From Rosa chinensis (taxonomy: Eukaryota > Streptophyta > Magnoliopsida > Rosales > Rosaceae): a DNA stretch of 64,000 bases. The notes under the pieces were generated by a model that was given only the letters and a program-made list of their open reading frames with translations, did no database searches and was not told where the DNA came from. Positions 1 to 12,300 of the stretch are shown in pieces (the first letter of the stretch is position 1; each line of letters begins with the position of its first letter). The stretch is from positions 78,950,347 to 79,014,346 of the forward strand of contig NC_037089.1 in assembly GCF_002994745.2 (NCBI RefSeq), in the 5' to 3' direction. Position numbers and translations under genes: made by a program.

Positions 1-50
1 CGATCTACAACAGCAAAAATGAATCTGAAAAGGCTTCGAAGAAATAGTAC

Positions 51-316
51 CCGAGGTATCGAAGGAGCGTGAAGCTGAGGCTAGTAATCAAGTAAGTCTC
101 CTTGGCCGCGTGACCTATATCCCGGCCGAACGAATTCTGCCGGCTAGGACGCGGCGTGGCCGGCGAAGACGAGCCGAGTTTGGCACGGCGACGCTGGGCA
201 GCAACCGGAGGAGGATAGGTCAGGAACTTGGTAAGCAATGGCTTGGTCTCCATCTCCATCACCTCCTCCGCCGCGGCGGACGAGGAGGATTGCCGGAGGC
301 TGGCCGTGGAGTCCAT
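51..316 (-). CDS. ICME: Isoprenylcysteine alpha-carbonyl methylesterase, first coding exon (partial gene)
   Basis: ICME-type alpha/beta hydrolases remove the methyl ester from prenylated C-terminal cysteines at endomembranes and affect ABA signalling (family knowledge). Only the N-terminal exon is present: ATG at 316, about 88 codons, then a GT donor at 50-49, so the gene runs off the left edge. The segment RQNSFGRDIGHAAKETYLIT followed by LLRYLG is the conserved stretch just before the membrane segments, and the exon ends after LRYLG as I recall for Arabidopsis ICME. The residues before it are low-complexity Ser/Ala/Pro, as usual. The catalytic domain is outside the window, so nothing can be said about activity. 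Confidence 0.8.
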
Positions 317-1660
317 CGGAGATTCGATTTGAATTGGAATTGGGATTGGAGGTGTGAAATGGAAGGCGGAAAATTTTGGCGGAGGGGAAAGTGTGAGGCT
401 ATATATGGTACAAGCGGTACAAGCGGTTCACGTGGAGAGCATGAACGTGGTCGTGGTGGAGAAGAGACTACTAGACTCACTCGGAAACGGAGAGGAGAGA
501 CCTCTGCCCCATATTTATTATGCAGCAGGGAGCGTCAGCCTGTGTGTCTAGAATACAAATTTGCCCACGTGGCGCATTTCCCGATCCGGATGGGCCCCAC
601 CGGTATGACAATTTTACAGAGAGAATCTACGCATTATAATCTAATAATTAATAATGATGAGGAACGTGATGGACTGGCTGTGACCTTATCAGGCCATTCA
701 CGTCACCATTGTCAGGTCTTCGCGGTTCGTAAAATTTGACCGCCAATGGGGAGCCTTTGCCGTCTTCATAAAAAAAAAAATTAAAAAAAAAAAAGGACCA
801 CCACCTAATATTAGGTTTCGTAGCCATGGATGGCCCTAAGTTTTGGACGAAGGAAAATGGACCTCAACTAGCTATTATGTCTGTGTCACTAAAGAGTGTT
901 GACAACGATGCGTATATTTAATGTCGTAGTCTTCTGTTAGAAACACGTTCCTCAAGTACACGTGATTTCCAACCAAAATTGCGGTTTCAGACTACTGAGA
1001 AGACATTCAAAAGAACCGAGATTATTCAGAGTACGGCCGTGCAGTTGCACCAACATAAAATATATTTTTTTTATTAAAAATAAAATTAATAATAAATATC
1101 AAGGGTTGAGATTATTTTATAAAGATTTGATCACTTACACCGTCGGTGCATAGAATAATTTCTATCAAAAGAATCAAAACCCAATAGTGTGTCATCTTGT
1201 TTAAGGAAATAAATAAAACTAGGCAAAAATAGCTTTCTTAAAGCATCTCCAATAATGAAAATAATTTTCTTAAATTGTCTAACCGTTAAAAATAACTACC
1301 AAATTTCAAACTTTTGCTCCAGCAATGTTTTTATTTATTTATAAGGACGTTATAAAGAAAAACCAGAAAATAAGATTTTTGGTAATCCCAACTAGCAATG
1401 CCTAGCTATCAAGCAAAATTTTCATACATCGATCAGAACTAAAGATAAAAGTTCAATAAATAGTTGGTTCATAGTAGAACTAGAAACTCAACACAACCTC
1501 AGTGGAGATACTTTCTACTTTATCCATATCCTAGAATCCAAATGAACATTTGCTAATCCAATATATCTGACATCAGGTTTTTCTTTAGATTATGAGCATT
1601 CAAGAAAATTTCCATTGAAATTCACTGCCCCTCTAAATCTTCTCCCTCGTCTTTCCGTCT
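317..1660. other. Intergenic: ICME 5' region and TMEM33 3' flank
   Basis: No gene is supported here. It holds the ICME leader and promoter side, an A-rich tract at about 770-795, and AT-rich sequence. A stretch near 1,243-1,345 starts with the 'gcatctccaa' type of end common in small plant transposons, but no partner end was found. Confidence 0.5.
400..405 (-). promoter_or_regulatory. TATA box candidate for the ICME gene
   Basis: TATATA read on the minus strand, about 85 bases upstream of the ICME start codon, which is a usual plant TATA-to-ATG distance. Position and motif are the only support. Confidence 0.35.
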
Positions 1661-3803
1661 CTACCTTAACCACCATCTCTGGATTGTAGAAACGGGTGTC
1701 TCCAAGAATGGGGCGTAGCGGTGGATGAATGGATGAACTGTCCTCCCTATCTTAGTCCACACACTCAGATGGTAGTCAGAAGTCACCGGAGCATGATACA
1801 TGAGCTTCAATAGCTGCAAAACATGTCGCAAAGAAGTTGTATCATTCACCTCTGCTATAAGTTTAGATAACCATAAACATATACTCAAAATCACCTTAGA
1901 CGCTTCCTGACTCTACAATGGCAGATAGGAACAACATCATTACCCAAATTAACCACCTGGACTTAGTATGGACAAGCTCGACTTCTAACCTCCATAGTTA
2001 ATGAGAAGAATAATGTCTACCAGGTAATAAGTACTGTAAGGAGGATGAGCTTGGTGCACTAATTCACGCATGCTTGCATGCATCAGTGTGTGCATGCATT
2101 GTGCACGTGTAGGCGAGGGTGGGAGAGTGAACGTGATAACACAATTGGAACAACTTTGACCCCAGAATAAAAGATGTCATTACATATTTGTAATAAAAGA
2201 AATGAATCCCACCTGCCAATATGCGAATGTCTGTATAATGTTGCGCTGCCACCTATGAGAACAAATTAAGAATTTTAGTAAAGAATTATAAAAACAAAAT
2301 ATAAATCTATCTTCAAGAAAAAACCACAGAAAGTCGTTCCAAGCAACTCACGAGAACAAAGATATAATCAAAAGAAAGCCATTTCCAATCTCAGCATGTG
2401 AAGAGAGTATGCTGAGGGTAGTTGTGTTTGACTCGACCCAAACACAAGGCTCTTCCAAGTATTTCCTGTTTACCATCAAGGAAAAGAGATTATGACCCCA
2501 TAGAGAACAGAAGAAGCAAATATTTAGTTGGACTGTATACTAAACAATCATGTGAAAGCACTCCGCGAATCCTGAAAGGATTCCACATGGTAGATCCTAA
2601 GAATTACCAATTTGCAGTGTCATAACATTAGATTCAGATAACAAAAGGTACTATGAAACATCATTCTTTCAGAAGACGAGAAACCTAACAGATCCAATAT
2701 TAGGCAACACTGTTAAGCACCAAATTTCCTACCTGTACAATGAGGATTGACTAAAGTTGCGCCTAAGGAACTTGGCAACATGTACGAGAGCCCGACATAG
2801 AATGGGAATCAAGGCGACTGCAATTGAGATCACATAATTAAACTAGAGACAACTAAGAAAAGAAGTGCAATAATGGAAGATGAAAAAAAACAAAAAGAAG
2901 AAGAAGAAGAAGATGAGAGAGAGAGAGAGAGAGCTTGAGGAATAAGAAATGCTCACATTTGAGAGAAAGATGGGATGTGACAAAGGTCAAGCAGTATATC
3001 AAGTAGATAACATCTTTAGACATGACTATTGACCGAAAGTAAACTTGCAAACCCTGTAAGTTCCAGTCCCTCGGTTTCTGAAACAGCAAGGATAAGTCAA
3101 TGAAATAAGAGCAAGGATACCATAAATAAACCAATGAAATAATAGCACAAAGTTGGTGAATCTAAAGTTGAGTTTTTACCCCATAGAGCGAGTATGTGGA
3201 ATAAAGAGAGGAACACGCTGTGCCCATAAAAGAAAGCCGATATGCTCTATTCGAAAGGTGCCTAGGCACCAATGGGAAAATGGCAAGCACAGCCACAAGA
3301 AACACCTGAAGTGAAGAAAAAAGTACAGATTGAACAATAACAACAGACAATTTACTGAAATGTTACCCAAACTAGCAAGAGTAGCTAGGAGTACTATGTA
3401 TGTTACAAGACCTCTGACCAAAAAATAATTATTTATTAAGCTCACTTTTTCATTCAAAATCAACTGCCTAATATATAAATCACTGAATAGTTATTTTGAA
3501 TCAGTGAATGAGAGTTTGGATTCACAAACAACACAGTTTTAAACACTACAATCTCAAGCAAACTTTGCTTCTTGCTTGAGGAGCACATGTATACTAGTAG
3601 GCCATGCATGAGAAATTCAGAAAGAAGGAACCTTAGACAACTGAACTACAGCAGTTCACATTTGGATTGAAGAAACAAAAATAAAAAATAAAAAAAATTC
3701 TGAAAGTTCAGAAAAATGATAACGTGTCCAGACTCGGTGCCTTTCCCACCATTTTTATTACTGAAGCAGTTAACAGAAACTTTAATGAACAGCATCTGTT
3801 TAT

Positions 3804-3841
<38 letters not shown>

Positions 3842-5303
3842 TTTGATATGAGTTTATCAATGTATAACTCACATTCAGTATTACTGAGCCTGGTTTCAAG
3901 GATATTGAGAGGTGAATAAAAAATAGAAAAATTACATACACTAGCATGATATTTCTTGAAAATATGGCTGATTTGGAAAATGCTAAGGAAAAGTATGACA
4001 GCAAGTTAGGGAAAAATAAACAAAGTCGGTTCGGTGTGAACATAAGTGGATTTAAATGTGTAATCTTACAAACTTAAACAAGTATATTTGTGTATAGTAT
4101 GCATGATGAGTAGATTGACTGTACCCAAGCATTAACAGAAAACTGAATGGTTTGGTGATCCCAACGCAGAGAAGTTGGAGCGCTTGTTGCTGATGATCCT
4201 GATGTTCCTGATGCTCCTGATGCTGCTGCTGTTCCTGATGTTCTAGGAGTCGATCCTACACACTCATCAAATTCAACTTGCTATCAAATTGCAGGCTACT
4301 AAAGAGCAAACAAACTCGATTTCTTTGTATGGCATGACAATTTGAGCAAATCTTGATTATCTTATTAACAGTAATAGAGAAAAATGATTGCATTACAACC
4401 TGCACTGTCATTTGTAGACCGGGACGATGCTGATGGCCTCTTTGGCGGAGGAGGAGGGCTGCTGCCGGACATTGCATCTACCAGAAGCTCAGGATCCTAG
4501 TCATGAAATCCAAGTGTAAAACTTTGTCAATATGCAAACAAGTCAGAGCAGATAACTTGAAGTTATGGGATTCGACATCATTTTAAAAGCCACCTAACTC
4601 CAATCCAATCAATTATGATTCCAAAAGGGTCAACCAGCAAAGCCAAGAAGTATGTCATTCACCAGAATCCTAATAAGTGAACGCTTAAAAGAACTGAACA
4701 ATTATGAAGAGGGCATACGATCCCAGAAACTAAAGGCACACAATTTCCTAAAGGCTCAATCACCCGATTCGCAGAAAACAGAAAACGCGGTAGTAACAAA
4801 ATCATAATCACTAGAAGATAACAAATGAAAAAAATCAAATTTCTTGACGAACAAAACAAGGAAACCCAGCTCCAATCTATCTATAATCCAAAGAAAATCT
4901 CAGTGCAGAAATAACCAACATAAAAACCCAATAAACCAAATTCACAACCCACCAAAGAACAAAACCCCAGAAACCCAATCCCAAATCACCCAAAACAGAT
5001 AAAACCCAGATGAGATTGGAGGCTCCAGAGTCCAAATTCGCAAGCAAAAAACAGTGATCAGCAATCAATCCTAGTAAAGATTCGAAATTGAAGAACAGAA
5101 CAGAACAGAGAGAGCGGGCTGCTCACAATATAGCGCTTATAGAACTTCTGCTTGAAATGGCCGATGACGTCAGGGCTAGAGGCCATGTGAGGCGGGATGA
5201 GGATGTTGGCCCAGTAGTCGGCCCATCTCGGGTCGTTCTCGTAGTCGTAAGCCGCCGCCGCTATCTTCTTCAGCTTCTGTGGGTCGTCTCTCTCCTCCCC
5301 CAT
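1661..5303 (-). CDS. TMEM33/Pom33-family membrane protein (nine exons)
   Basis: Members of this family are multi-pass proteins of the ER and nuclear envelope that shape ER tubules and help place nuclear pores (family knowledge). Exons on the minus strand: 5303-5127, 4496-4400, 4255-4125, 3305-3180, 3077-2957, 2817-2733, 2465-2352, 2252-2213, 1813-1661. All junctions are GT-AG and join in frame to 347 residues. The N-terminus (DPRWADYWANILIPPHM) is followed by a Pro/Ser/Thr/Gly linker. Hydrophobic segments begin at VFLVAVLAIFPLVP, continue through LIYCLTFVTSHL and GFLLIISLFSW, and the C-terminus ends RYAPFLETPVSTIQRWWLR, matching plant homologues. The start is the first ATG and gives the conserved MGEE N-terminus. 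Introns hold (GA)n and (TA)n microsatellites. No defect is seen. Confidence 0.85.
3806..3839. repeat. (TA)n microsatellite in a TMEM33-family intron
   Basis: Uninterrupted run of TA dinucleotides, about 17 units, between exons 3 and 4. Likely length-variable. Confidence 0.9.
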
Positions 5304-6189
5304 TATTCAAGATCGGCGATGCTTCTCTGCGACTCAGACTCGCTTCTTACTTTTTCTTGTTGCCTTTCTGCAGAGATAAATAGAGAGAGAGACAGACCTG
5401 AACTTAACTAACCAACTCTAAACACTTCCTACTCCTCTCGGTCTCGTTTACTTTTACTCGCTTCCATACGATTACGACGCCGTTTTGGTCAAGCTAACTT
5501 TTGCTAACCACTTAGGTGAATTGGGCTTTTCGAGTTGGTTAATTCGGTTCAGTTCGGTTCGGTTCAGTTTTGAAAACAAAAGAGAGATTGGACCAGGTGT
5601 CACACATTGTGGTTTTTTTATTCTATTTGGTTCGATATAGACTCCAGACTAGTAGTTGTGATCAATTTGGTTCCCGTAGTTTGATCGGTTAAACCCCATT
5701 TATCAATAAAATTTTCGAGCAAATGAAAGTCTAAATCCAAGCAATAATCAAATGAACCATGTTTTGCTGCATACGATACGATATTGTAGAACAAATTCGA
5801 GAGCTCATGGCTCTGTACAAGTATCTCAAATTTTTTATGACTCTTGAATATGTATAACGAGTTGGCTGATAAGATTGTCCGCTTTAGTTATGAGTGAATT
5901 TTTTTTATATAATAATAAATTCTAAGATACGGGGTATTAGTTATATGTCTTCCATCGATATATACTTAAAAATATATATTGTTAGTGTTATGTTGAGCTT
6001 CTCAACTTTATGGGTACCTCAATTCCAGAAAAATATTGTAGAAGTTCTATATTCAAATCTGCTCTCCATCTTAAACCTTGCCCGATTTGTTAACTTAAAA
6101 ACTAATGTTGCCCGTTATCAAGGGTTTCCACGGTTCCACCGAATAGTATATACTAATTCAATAATGTAAACTATGGCATATATAGGCCA
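5304..6189. other. Intergenic: TMEM33-family 5' region
   Basis: Holds the 5' leader and promoter of the minus-strand TMEM33-family gene. A cluster of 'ggttcggttcag' motifs near 5,540-5,575 resembles transposon-derived sequence, but no ends or target duplication are visible. Nothing else is supported. Confidence 0.5.
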
Positions 6190-6560
6190 AAAAGAAATTT
6201 GCCTGGTGGCAACATCCTCCTCTAGCAATGTGATTTGCGAACTAGCTTTCACCACTCGAAAAAGACTGTCATCAAGCTTTTGTCTACCCTGTGGCTACCC
6301 ATCCCTCTCTTTCAGTCTCAATCTTTTTTCAATAGAATTCTCACATCTCTGTTTTCCAAATGCAGTCATGGATTTAAGCTACTTTCTGAGAAGATTGGAT
6401 CAATCTCACAAGCTTTATCAGTAAAACAATGCTTTGTTACCGAGATTACTAGTTCAATATTAAGGATTCAAAATCTTCTAAACACAGGACAAGCACCATG
6501 GCATAGGCCACAAAGTAATCATTCCGTTTCCGCTAAATTTGCTGGTCATAATTTCCGACA
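6190..6560 (-). pseudogene. Tandem-duplicated relic of the SNL6-like gene 3' end
   Basis: About 210 bases at 6,215-6,424 align by eye with 6,565-6,790, which covers the 3' UTR and last codons of the neighbouring SNL6-like gene. The shared landmarks are a 'ctagcaatgtgattt' block, 'gactgtcat.aagctt', 'tatggctacc', 'tctcaatct' and 'gcagtcatg'. Similarity fades further right (around 6,480-6,530 against 6,910-6,960). No open frame survives. This is a partial tandem duplication, now decayed. Confidence 0.6.
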
Positions 6561-6729
6561 TCCTTTTCTAGCAATGTGATTTGTAAACTTCGTACCTCGC
6601 AGTACTTGTAAAGACTGTCATGAAGCTTTCCTCTACTCTATGGCTACCATTCTCTCCCTCTTTTACTCTCAATCTCTTTTCCTCACCAGGATTCTCCGCT
6701 CTTTGTTTGGCAAATATGCAGTCATGAAT

Positions 6730-8526
6730 CTAAACTACTGGCTTGCACGATAATCTTTGAGAAGCTTGAATCAATCTGACCAGCTTTGCATTACTAAGCA
6801 TGCTGTTTATTTCTGCACCTGTTTCTTCGTCAAAAACTTCAAGGCTTCCTCCTGATAACAAACCCTGAACCCTTAACATGTTTTCTAGTTCAAGGGCTTC
6901 ACTTCTTGTTCTTACAACCTTCCCAAAGCACAGGTATCTCCCACATGCTCCACTATCCATGGCCTCATATACATAGACGTGCGCCTCTGCAGCCTTCTTC
7001 ACATCCTCAATGGCTAGGTGACCATTTTTTAGCATGTCCTTGCCACCTATAAACACATCAAAAAATGCAAGTCAAGCATTATGTAAGGGAAAATGCATGT
7101 TTTCGAGTAGCTTTGTGACATGTTGTTCTGTTAGATAGTTAATATAACCAAATGAATTTTGGTTCAAAAGTATGTCAACATTGACAGTTTGACAACATAA
7201 CATGTCAACCTGTCTAGTAAGACGGACATTTCGGATTTTAAAATATAAAGTAGATTATGATGTATTTAGTATTTGCCTTTAAGATAGGGTATAGAGCTGT
7301 CCTTGTGAGCATATGAGTCCATGAGAAGGCCGGGGCAAACTGTCACAAGATTGACTTTCATTTCCTTTGACTTTCTCCAACAAGCCATCTCTGCAGTGGT
7401 CTTCCCCAAGGCCAGCCAAAGCTATTTCCCATAAAAAAAAGAGTGAATACAAATTGACAAATGTTCACAACAGTTTGTTCATATATAGTGCTGTAATTAC
7501 TGAGTTAAGTGACCAAAATAATATCAATAAATAATTCACTCTTTATATACCTTGTTTTCCCTGCAGAATTCTTCATTGCTCCAGCTAAACTCATCAATGA
7601 TCTTGTTTTCACTATCACCTGTCCAAATAGAAGCAAGAAGAGAGGAAGTGAAGATGCATCTCTTTGCATGCGCTGCCCTGCCACAAGCTTCGATCACATT
7701 CTTTGCCCCTTCAGTTTCAAGAAATGCCATTTGTCCCTAAATATGTAAATTCAAAAATTAATTTGTCAGGAAAAAAAAAACTAAAACTCACTATAAACTA
7801 GTCTTACATTACTGATCTAGCTAGAGTACAAATTCATTTTCAGAAAATGAAACGGAATATTGAGATCAGTTGGCACAAATAGTTAAAAGGTTACTTGAGT
7901 TACAGAATCACTTTATAGTGTCTTCCGGAAAAAAAATATTTAAACTTTTATTTTTATAGCGATCTTTTAAACAAGCTTTATTAACAAAAGTTATCTCTAC
8001 TCAAACAATCCAAACAGGCTCTGATCAGTATATACCGCAAACTTACAGAATAACCAGAGACACCATGTGGATCAATGAAGGAAGAAGTATGAAAAATTGC
8101 ATGGCAGCCCCTAAAAGCATCACAAAGCCTATCCAAGTTTCCCATCTTTGCCACAACAACACTTTCTAGTTGGTTTATCTCTTCATCTCTCATTAGCTTC
8201 TTCATGTCTTCATAATCCTCTACTCATGCACAACATAAAGATCGAAAAGAAAAGTCAAAAACTAGATTATAACTTGGCAAAAACAGTTGGTGATTGTGAG
8301 AAGTTCTAGCTGGGTACCTTGGTTTTGAATGGTGACTCGAATCCGATATCCGCGAGCCAAAAGAGCCCTAACTATGTGAGAACCCAGGTAAGAATTCCCA
8401 CTGGTCACACAAACCAGATTCTTCTCTCTTGAAATATCCCAACTGCACCTGAATGCGTAGTTTACGCAGTTTTTGTGTTCTTCCTCTAAAGAGATCATCA
8501 ATGGCTTTGGCAGCACCACTTCTTCC

Positions 8527-8534
<8 letters not shown>
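6730..8534 (-). CDS. SNL6-like NAD(P)-dependent reductase (cinnamoyl-CoA reductase-like, extended SDR family)
   Basis: Five exons: 8534-8318, 8219-8047, 7736-7551, 7421-7277, 7046-6730, joining in frame to 345 residues. Rice SNL6, the named family member, is a CCR-like protein needed for some NPR1-related disease resistance and lignin effects (family knowledge). The Rossmann start is visible at about residues 40-60 (CVTSGNSYLGSHIVRALL), then GNLDRLCDAFRGCHAIFHTS and CIFTSSLLASIW. Two oddities stand out. Intron 4 begins with GC instead of GT (AAG|GC at 7277/7276), and only this junction keeps frame. The YxxxK catalytic motif reads L-A-L-G-K, so the Tyr is replaced by Leu. The true reaction is therefore uncertain. 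The start is the first ATG, beside a (CT)n leader. Confidence 0.8.

Positions 8535-8562
<28 letters not shown>
8535..8562. repeat. (CT)n microsatellite in the SNL6-like 5' leader
   Basis: A run of CT dinucleotides touching the start codon. On the gene strand it is a GA-rich leader directly before the ATG, a frequent feature of plant 5' UTRs. Confidence 0.85.
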
Positions 8563-8565
<3 letters not shown>

Positions 8566-9394
8566 GAGTTTTATGTCATATATTTAAAACAAGAAGGTAG
8601 ACAAATAAATCTAACTCCCATAAGTAAATGCCTCTTTTATTGTTTTGGTCCCTTGGTCTGGTAGATGGAGAAAGTTAGATGAAATCACGAAAGGCACGAG
8701 GGTGGTAAGTGCACTCAACATAAGGTAGACATGGTCCTGTGTATAATATTGTTTTTCTCTAATTCGCCAGCTTAATCTAGATATCAATCTATATTTTACA
8801 TTTAAATAGTTAACAATAGCAGCCGTTAATAGTTTGATCAACATGCTAACCGCTTGATTAAGACTAGTTAGGAGTGTTTTGTCATCATCTGAATTATGAA
8901 CGTCTTTTTGGTCTAGTAGTTTAGGCATTTACTCGAACAAAATATTGGTATATTAAATTCGATTTTCTCCCTCCTTATTTGATTAAAAATTAGCAAAACA
9001 TAATTGGGCACGCAATTTAAATGCTAAGGGTTTAAACATGTTTTATTTTTTTATTTTTCCAGTAACTCGTATTGTTTTTCTGGTAATTGAACTGTTTTCT
9101 CTAGTAACTGATAGTGTCATCAAGTCTTGTTTTAACGCATGTATCTTATACCTTCTATATAAAAACTGCAAATAATAACTTACATATAATACTGTATCAA
9201 TGAATCTAAATTACAAAAGAATACATAAATGGGCATCAACAAACTCATGTTAGCAGAGAACACAAAAAATTATGCGAAAATGAGTATAGATTTACAAGGA
9301 ATGAGCAACACAACCTTGTTCCAACAGCCCAACAAAGTCGATGCTCTTCAATAGTTGGTTGAACTCTAGATTGCAACATGTGCCTCAAATTGTA
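8563..9394. other. Intergenic between the SNL6-like and PERK genes
   Basis: Contains the SNL6-like promoter on the left and the PERK 3' UTR on the right. AT-rich, with no coding region or mobile element ends recognised. Confidence 0.5.
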
Positions 9395-12300
9395 TCAAAT
9401 GTTCCATACTCCAGATCTATCTATCGGTACTACAGTATCCTGGTCTCTCTGGTCTCTACTCCAGGTACTCCGAGTTTGGTCTCCGTGCTCTCTACTCTGG
9501 TCCCGCTGGTCTCTATTCCAGCTACTTCGAGTTTGGTCCCCGTTATCTCTACTTTTCCAGCTACTCTGACTTTGATTAAAGTAACTCGTACTGTAATCCT
9601 GACTACCAAACGCCATTCTTTGGAACATTCTAATTTGTGCAGATTGATCTGCGGAATTAAAAACTTCACTCTGGCCAGGTTTCATTCCGTTACTGAGATC
9701 TGAGGTATCATCCAAGGAGTCTAAAGCCCTGACCACCTGCAAAGGGGACAAAAGTTATTAATTCACTGCAGTACGGACCAAATGTGGGACTAGGCATACA
9801 ATATTTCATACCTGTCTCATTCGTGGCCTTTTAGTAGCTGAATGACGCACACAAGCTGAAGCCGCCTCAATCATTCGAAACATTTCATTCTCAACATAAT
9901 TCTCTTCCAGCCTTGGATCTGCCAACTCACTAAAATCTCCAGTTTCAACTGCGTCAGTGAGCAAAGGTCGAGCCTGGAGAAAATTTTAGCCGTTATTCAA
10001 TGTTTTGAACCATGCTAGAAGGTGCACGCTCTAGATATTGTAGACAACCATAACATTCTGAATACACAAGATATGCAAGTGGCAGAGTAAGTTTTCCATA
10101 GCTATCATTGGCCTTCTGGAGAACAGACCGTACAAGAAGCCTAAAACTCAAATTTGATATCAAGTGTGCTAAAGATACCAAAGCTGGAGTGGGGTACCCC
10201 AAAAAGCCTGTTGACTTGGACTACAAGCAAATTCAGGATTGAGGTTTCAGTTTCTAGAGAATTTCTCCAAAAGTTTCAGATTCCACAAACACCAAACAAC
10301 AGGAGCATAAACAATATTCTATCCAAAAGTTTATTCTATGAAAGCAATTTTATGGAAGTAAGACCAGAAATGAGAACTTTGGACCACAAGAGACCTTATA
10401 GAGCGAAAAGAGTATCCATCACTGTGTTAACACAAGAAAAGAAAAGGCTTTGCAAGTCAATTGATTATTTGGTTTAGAATGAAGCCTTGCACTATCAACA
10501 TAACTTTGTTTCACTTTGGGCCATTTGAAATCCTGATAAAACTGATACCTTCCCGATTACTCAAAAGAAATAACCAGAAATATGCAACAGTGTATGATTT
10601 TCATCAAAAAAAAAAAAACTTTCGAAAAAGAATTTCCAGAATCTACAAAAGATAACTTTGGTGTTTATGAATTTACCCATTCAACAAGGCTCTCATCACC
10701 CAATGGCTGAGAGCCATCCACAGGCTTGCGACCAGTAATCAGCTCCAAAAGTACAACGCCATAAGAATAAACATCAGACTTATCTGTCAACTTTCCACTT
10801 GTTGCATATTCTGGAGCCATGTATCTGGACAATCACACAATTCCATTCATCAGAACAAATCAAAAGATTAAGAATGGGAACAATCATGGTTGAAAAAGTA
10901 CAAGTATCCACCCAAATGTTCCCATGACTCGTGTGGTTACATGTGTATTTGTATCCAATGCTAGCTTTGCAAGCCCAAAATCTGCAACCTGTTAGTGAGA
11001 GCAAATGCATCTTTAAACCAACAATTGCAATCAAGTGATTAACAATTCGAGACTGCAAGAATGAGCTCTAGCTGCCAAGGGCAATGTAAGAAATCATTGT
11101 AGGCATTCCATGAATATCGCTAAAAGGCTCTTAGCAGAAGACTAGAATGCCTCCGTGTAACAGGCTCTTACTAGCTAATCTTTTTGTTTTCTTGATAAAA
11201 TTTGCAGAAACAGGCGTACCTGAGCTTCAAAATTGCTATCCAGAAGTATGTTTGATGACTTGATATCTCTATGAATAATGCGAGGATGGCCTGACAAACA
11301 CATTAAGACCAAATATTCAGAGAGAGAACGAGAAGGAAGAGATAGAATCAGACACTATGCCATAAATAATAAATACAGTACTGGAGGCAATTGTTGACTG
11401 AATGAACAAAGTTAACACTTTCTCATTATGTTCAGTCCATTTATATCATTTGATTTTGGGGTGCCATACTGTATATTAAACTTAAAATAGTAGTGCACCA
11501 TAAATTTCAGTAATGAAGCTTGTTTGTTTCGAACATGTGAAAATTCTGTTCACAAACATTCTTTCTCAATGTAATGATTTCAGATGATTAAAGGTCTTTT
11601 CAACTATAGACTTCTGATGTATAGAGCCGTGTTTGCATCTACTTTGCTACGTGATTATTGATTAATGACCATAACATAGAATATGTTACTATATGTTCTT
11701 AAATGTAAATGATGGGAGAACATGTTTCTGTTCATTGAATTCACTAATCAACACAGCATAAAACACTTGTCATTCCAGAGTTATTTGCATTTAACTAATC
11801 CAAGGCATAGGAAAGGTGAATTGCAAATTGTAAGAGTCAATAGAAAAAGAAACTCACAATCTTCATGTAAGTAAGCTATCCCACGAGCTGCACCAGCAGC
11901 AACTTTGACTCTAGTTGCCCAATCCATAATCGGCATATCCTGACCTGAAATTTTTCAATGGATGAAAGTTAGAGCCACATTGTTTCATAAGAGAGAATAT
12001 ATTATTTACATTTTGTATGCTGTATATGGGAATCATATAATTATGTTCATTTTCTAGCTTAATTAAAATGAAGCAAAAATCCACAATCCCCATTAGGAGA
12101 TTAAGAAAGTTACTGAAAAATATCAATTACACTTGGAGAATTAAACCCAACAGGTGGGTCATCAAGACCTATAGGTTCCCAAATATTTTAGATTTTCTTT
12201 CTATTAATTAAGTATGGCTCACCATGAAGATGGTAATGAAGGGTATCGTTTGGAACAAAGTCGTAGACAAGCAACCTTTGATGCTCAGATATACAGTAAC

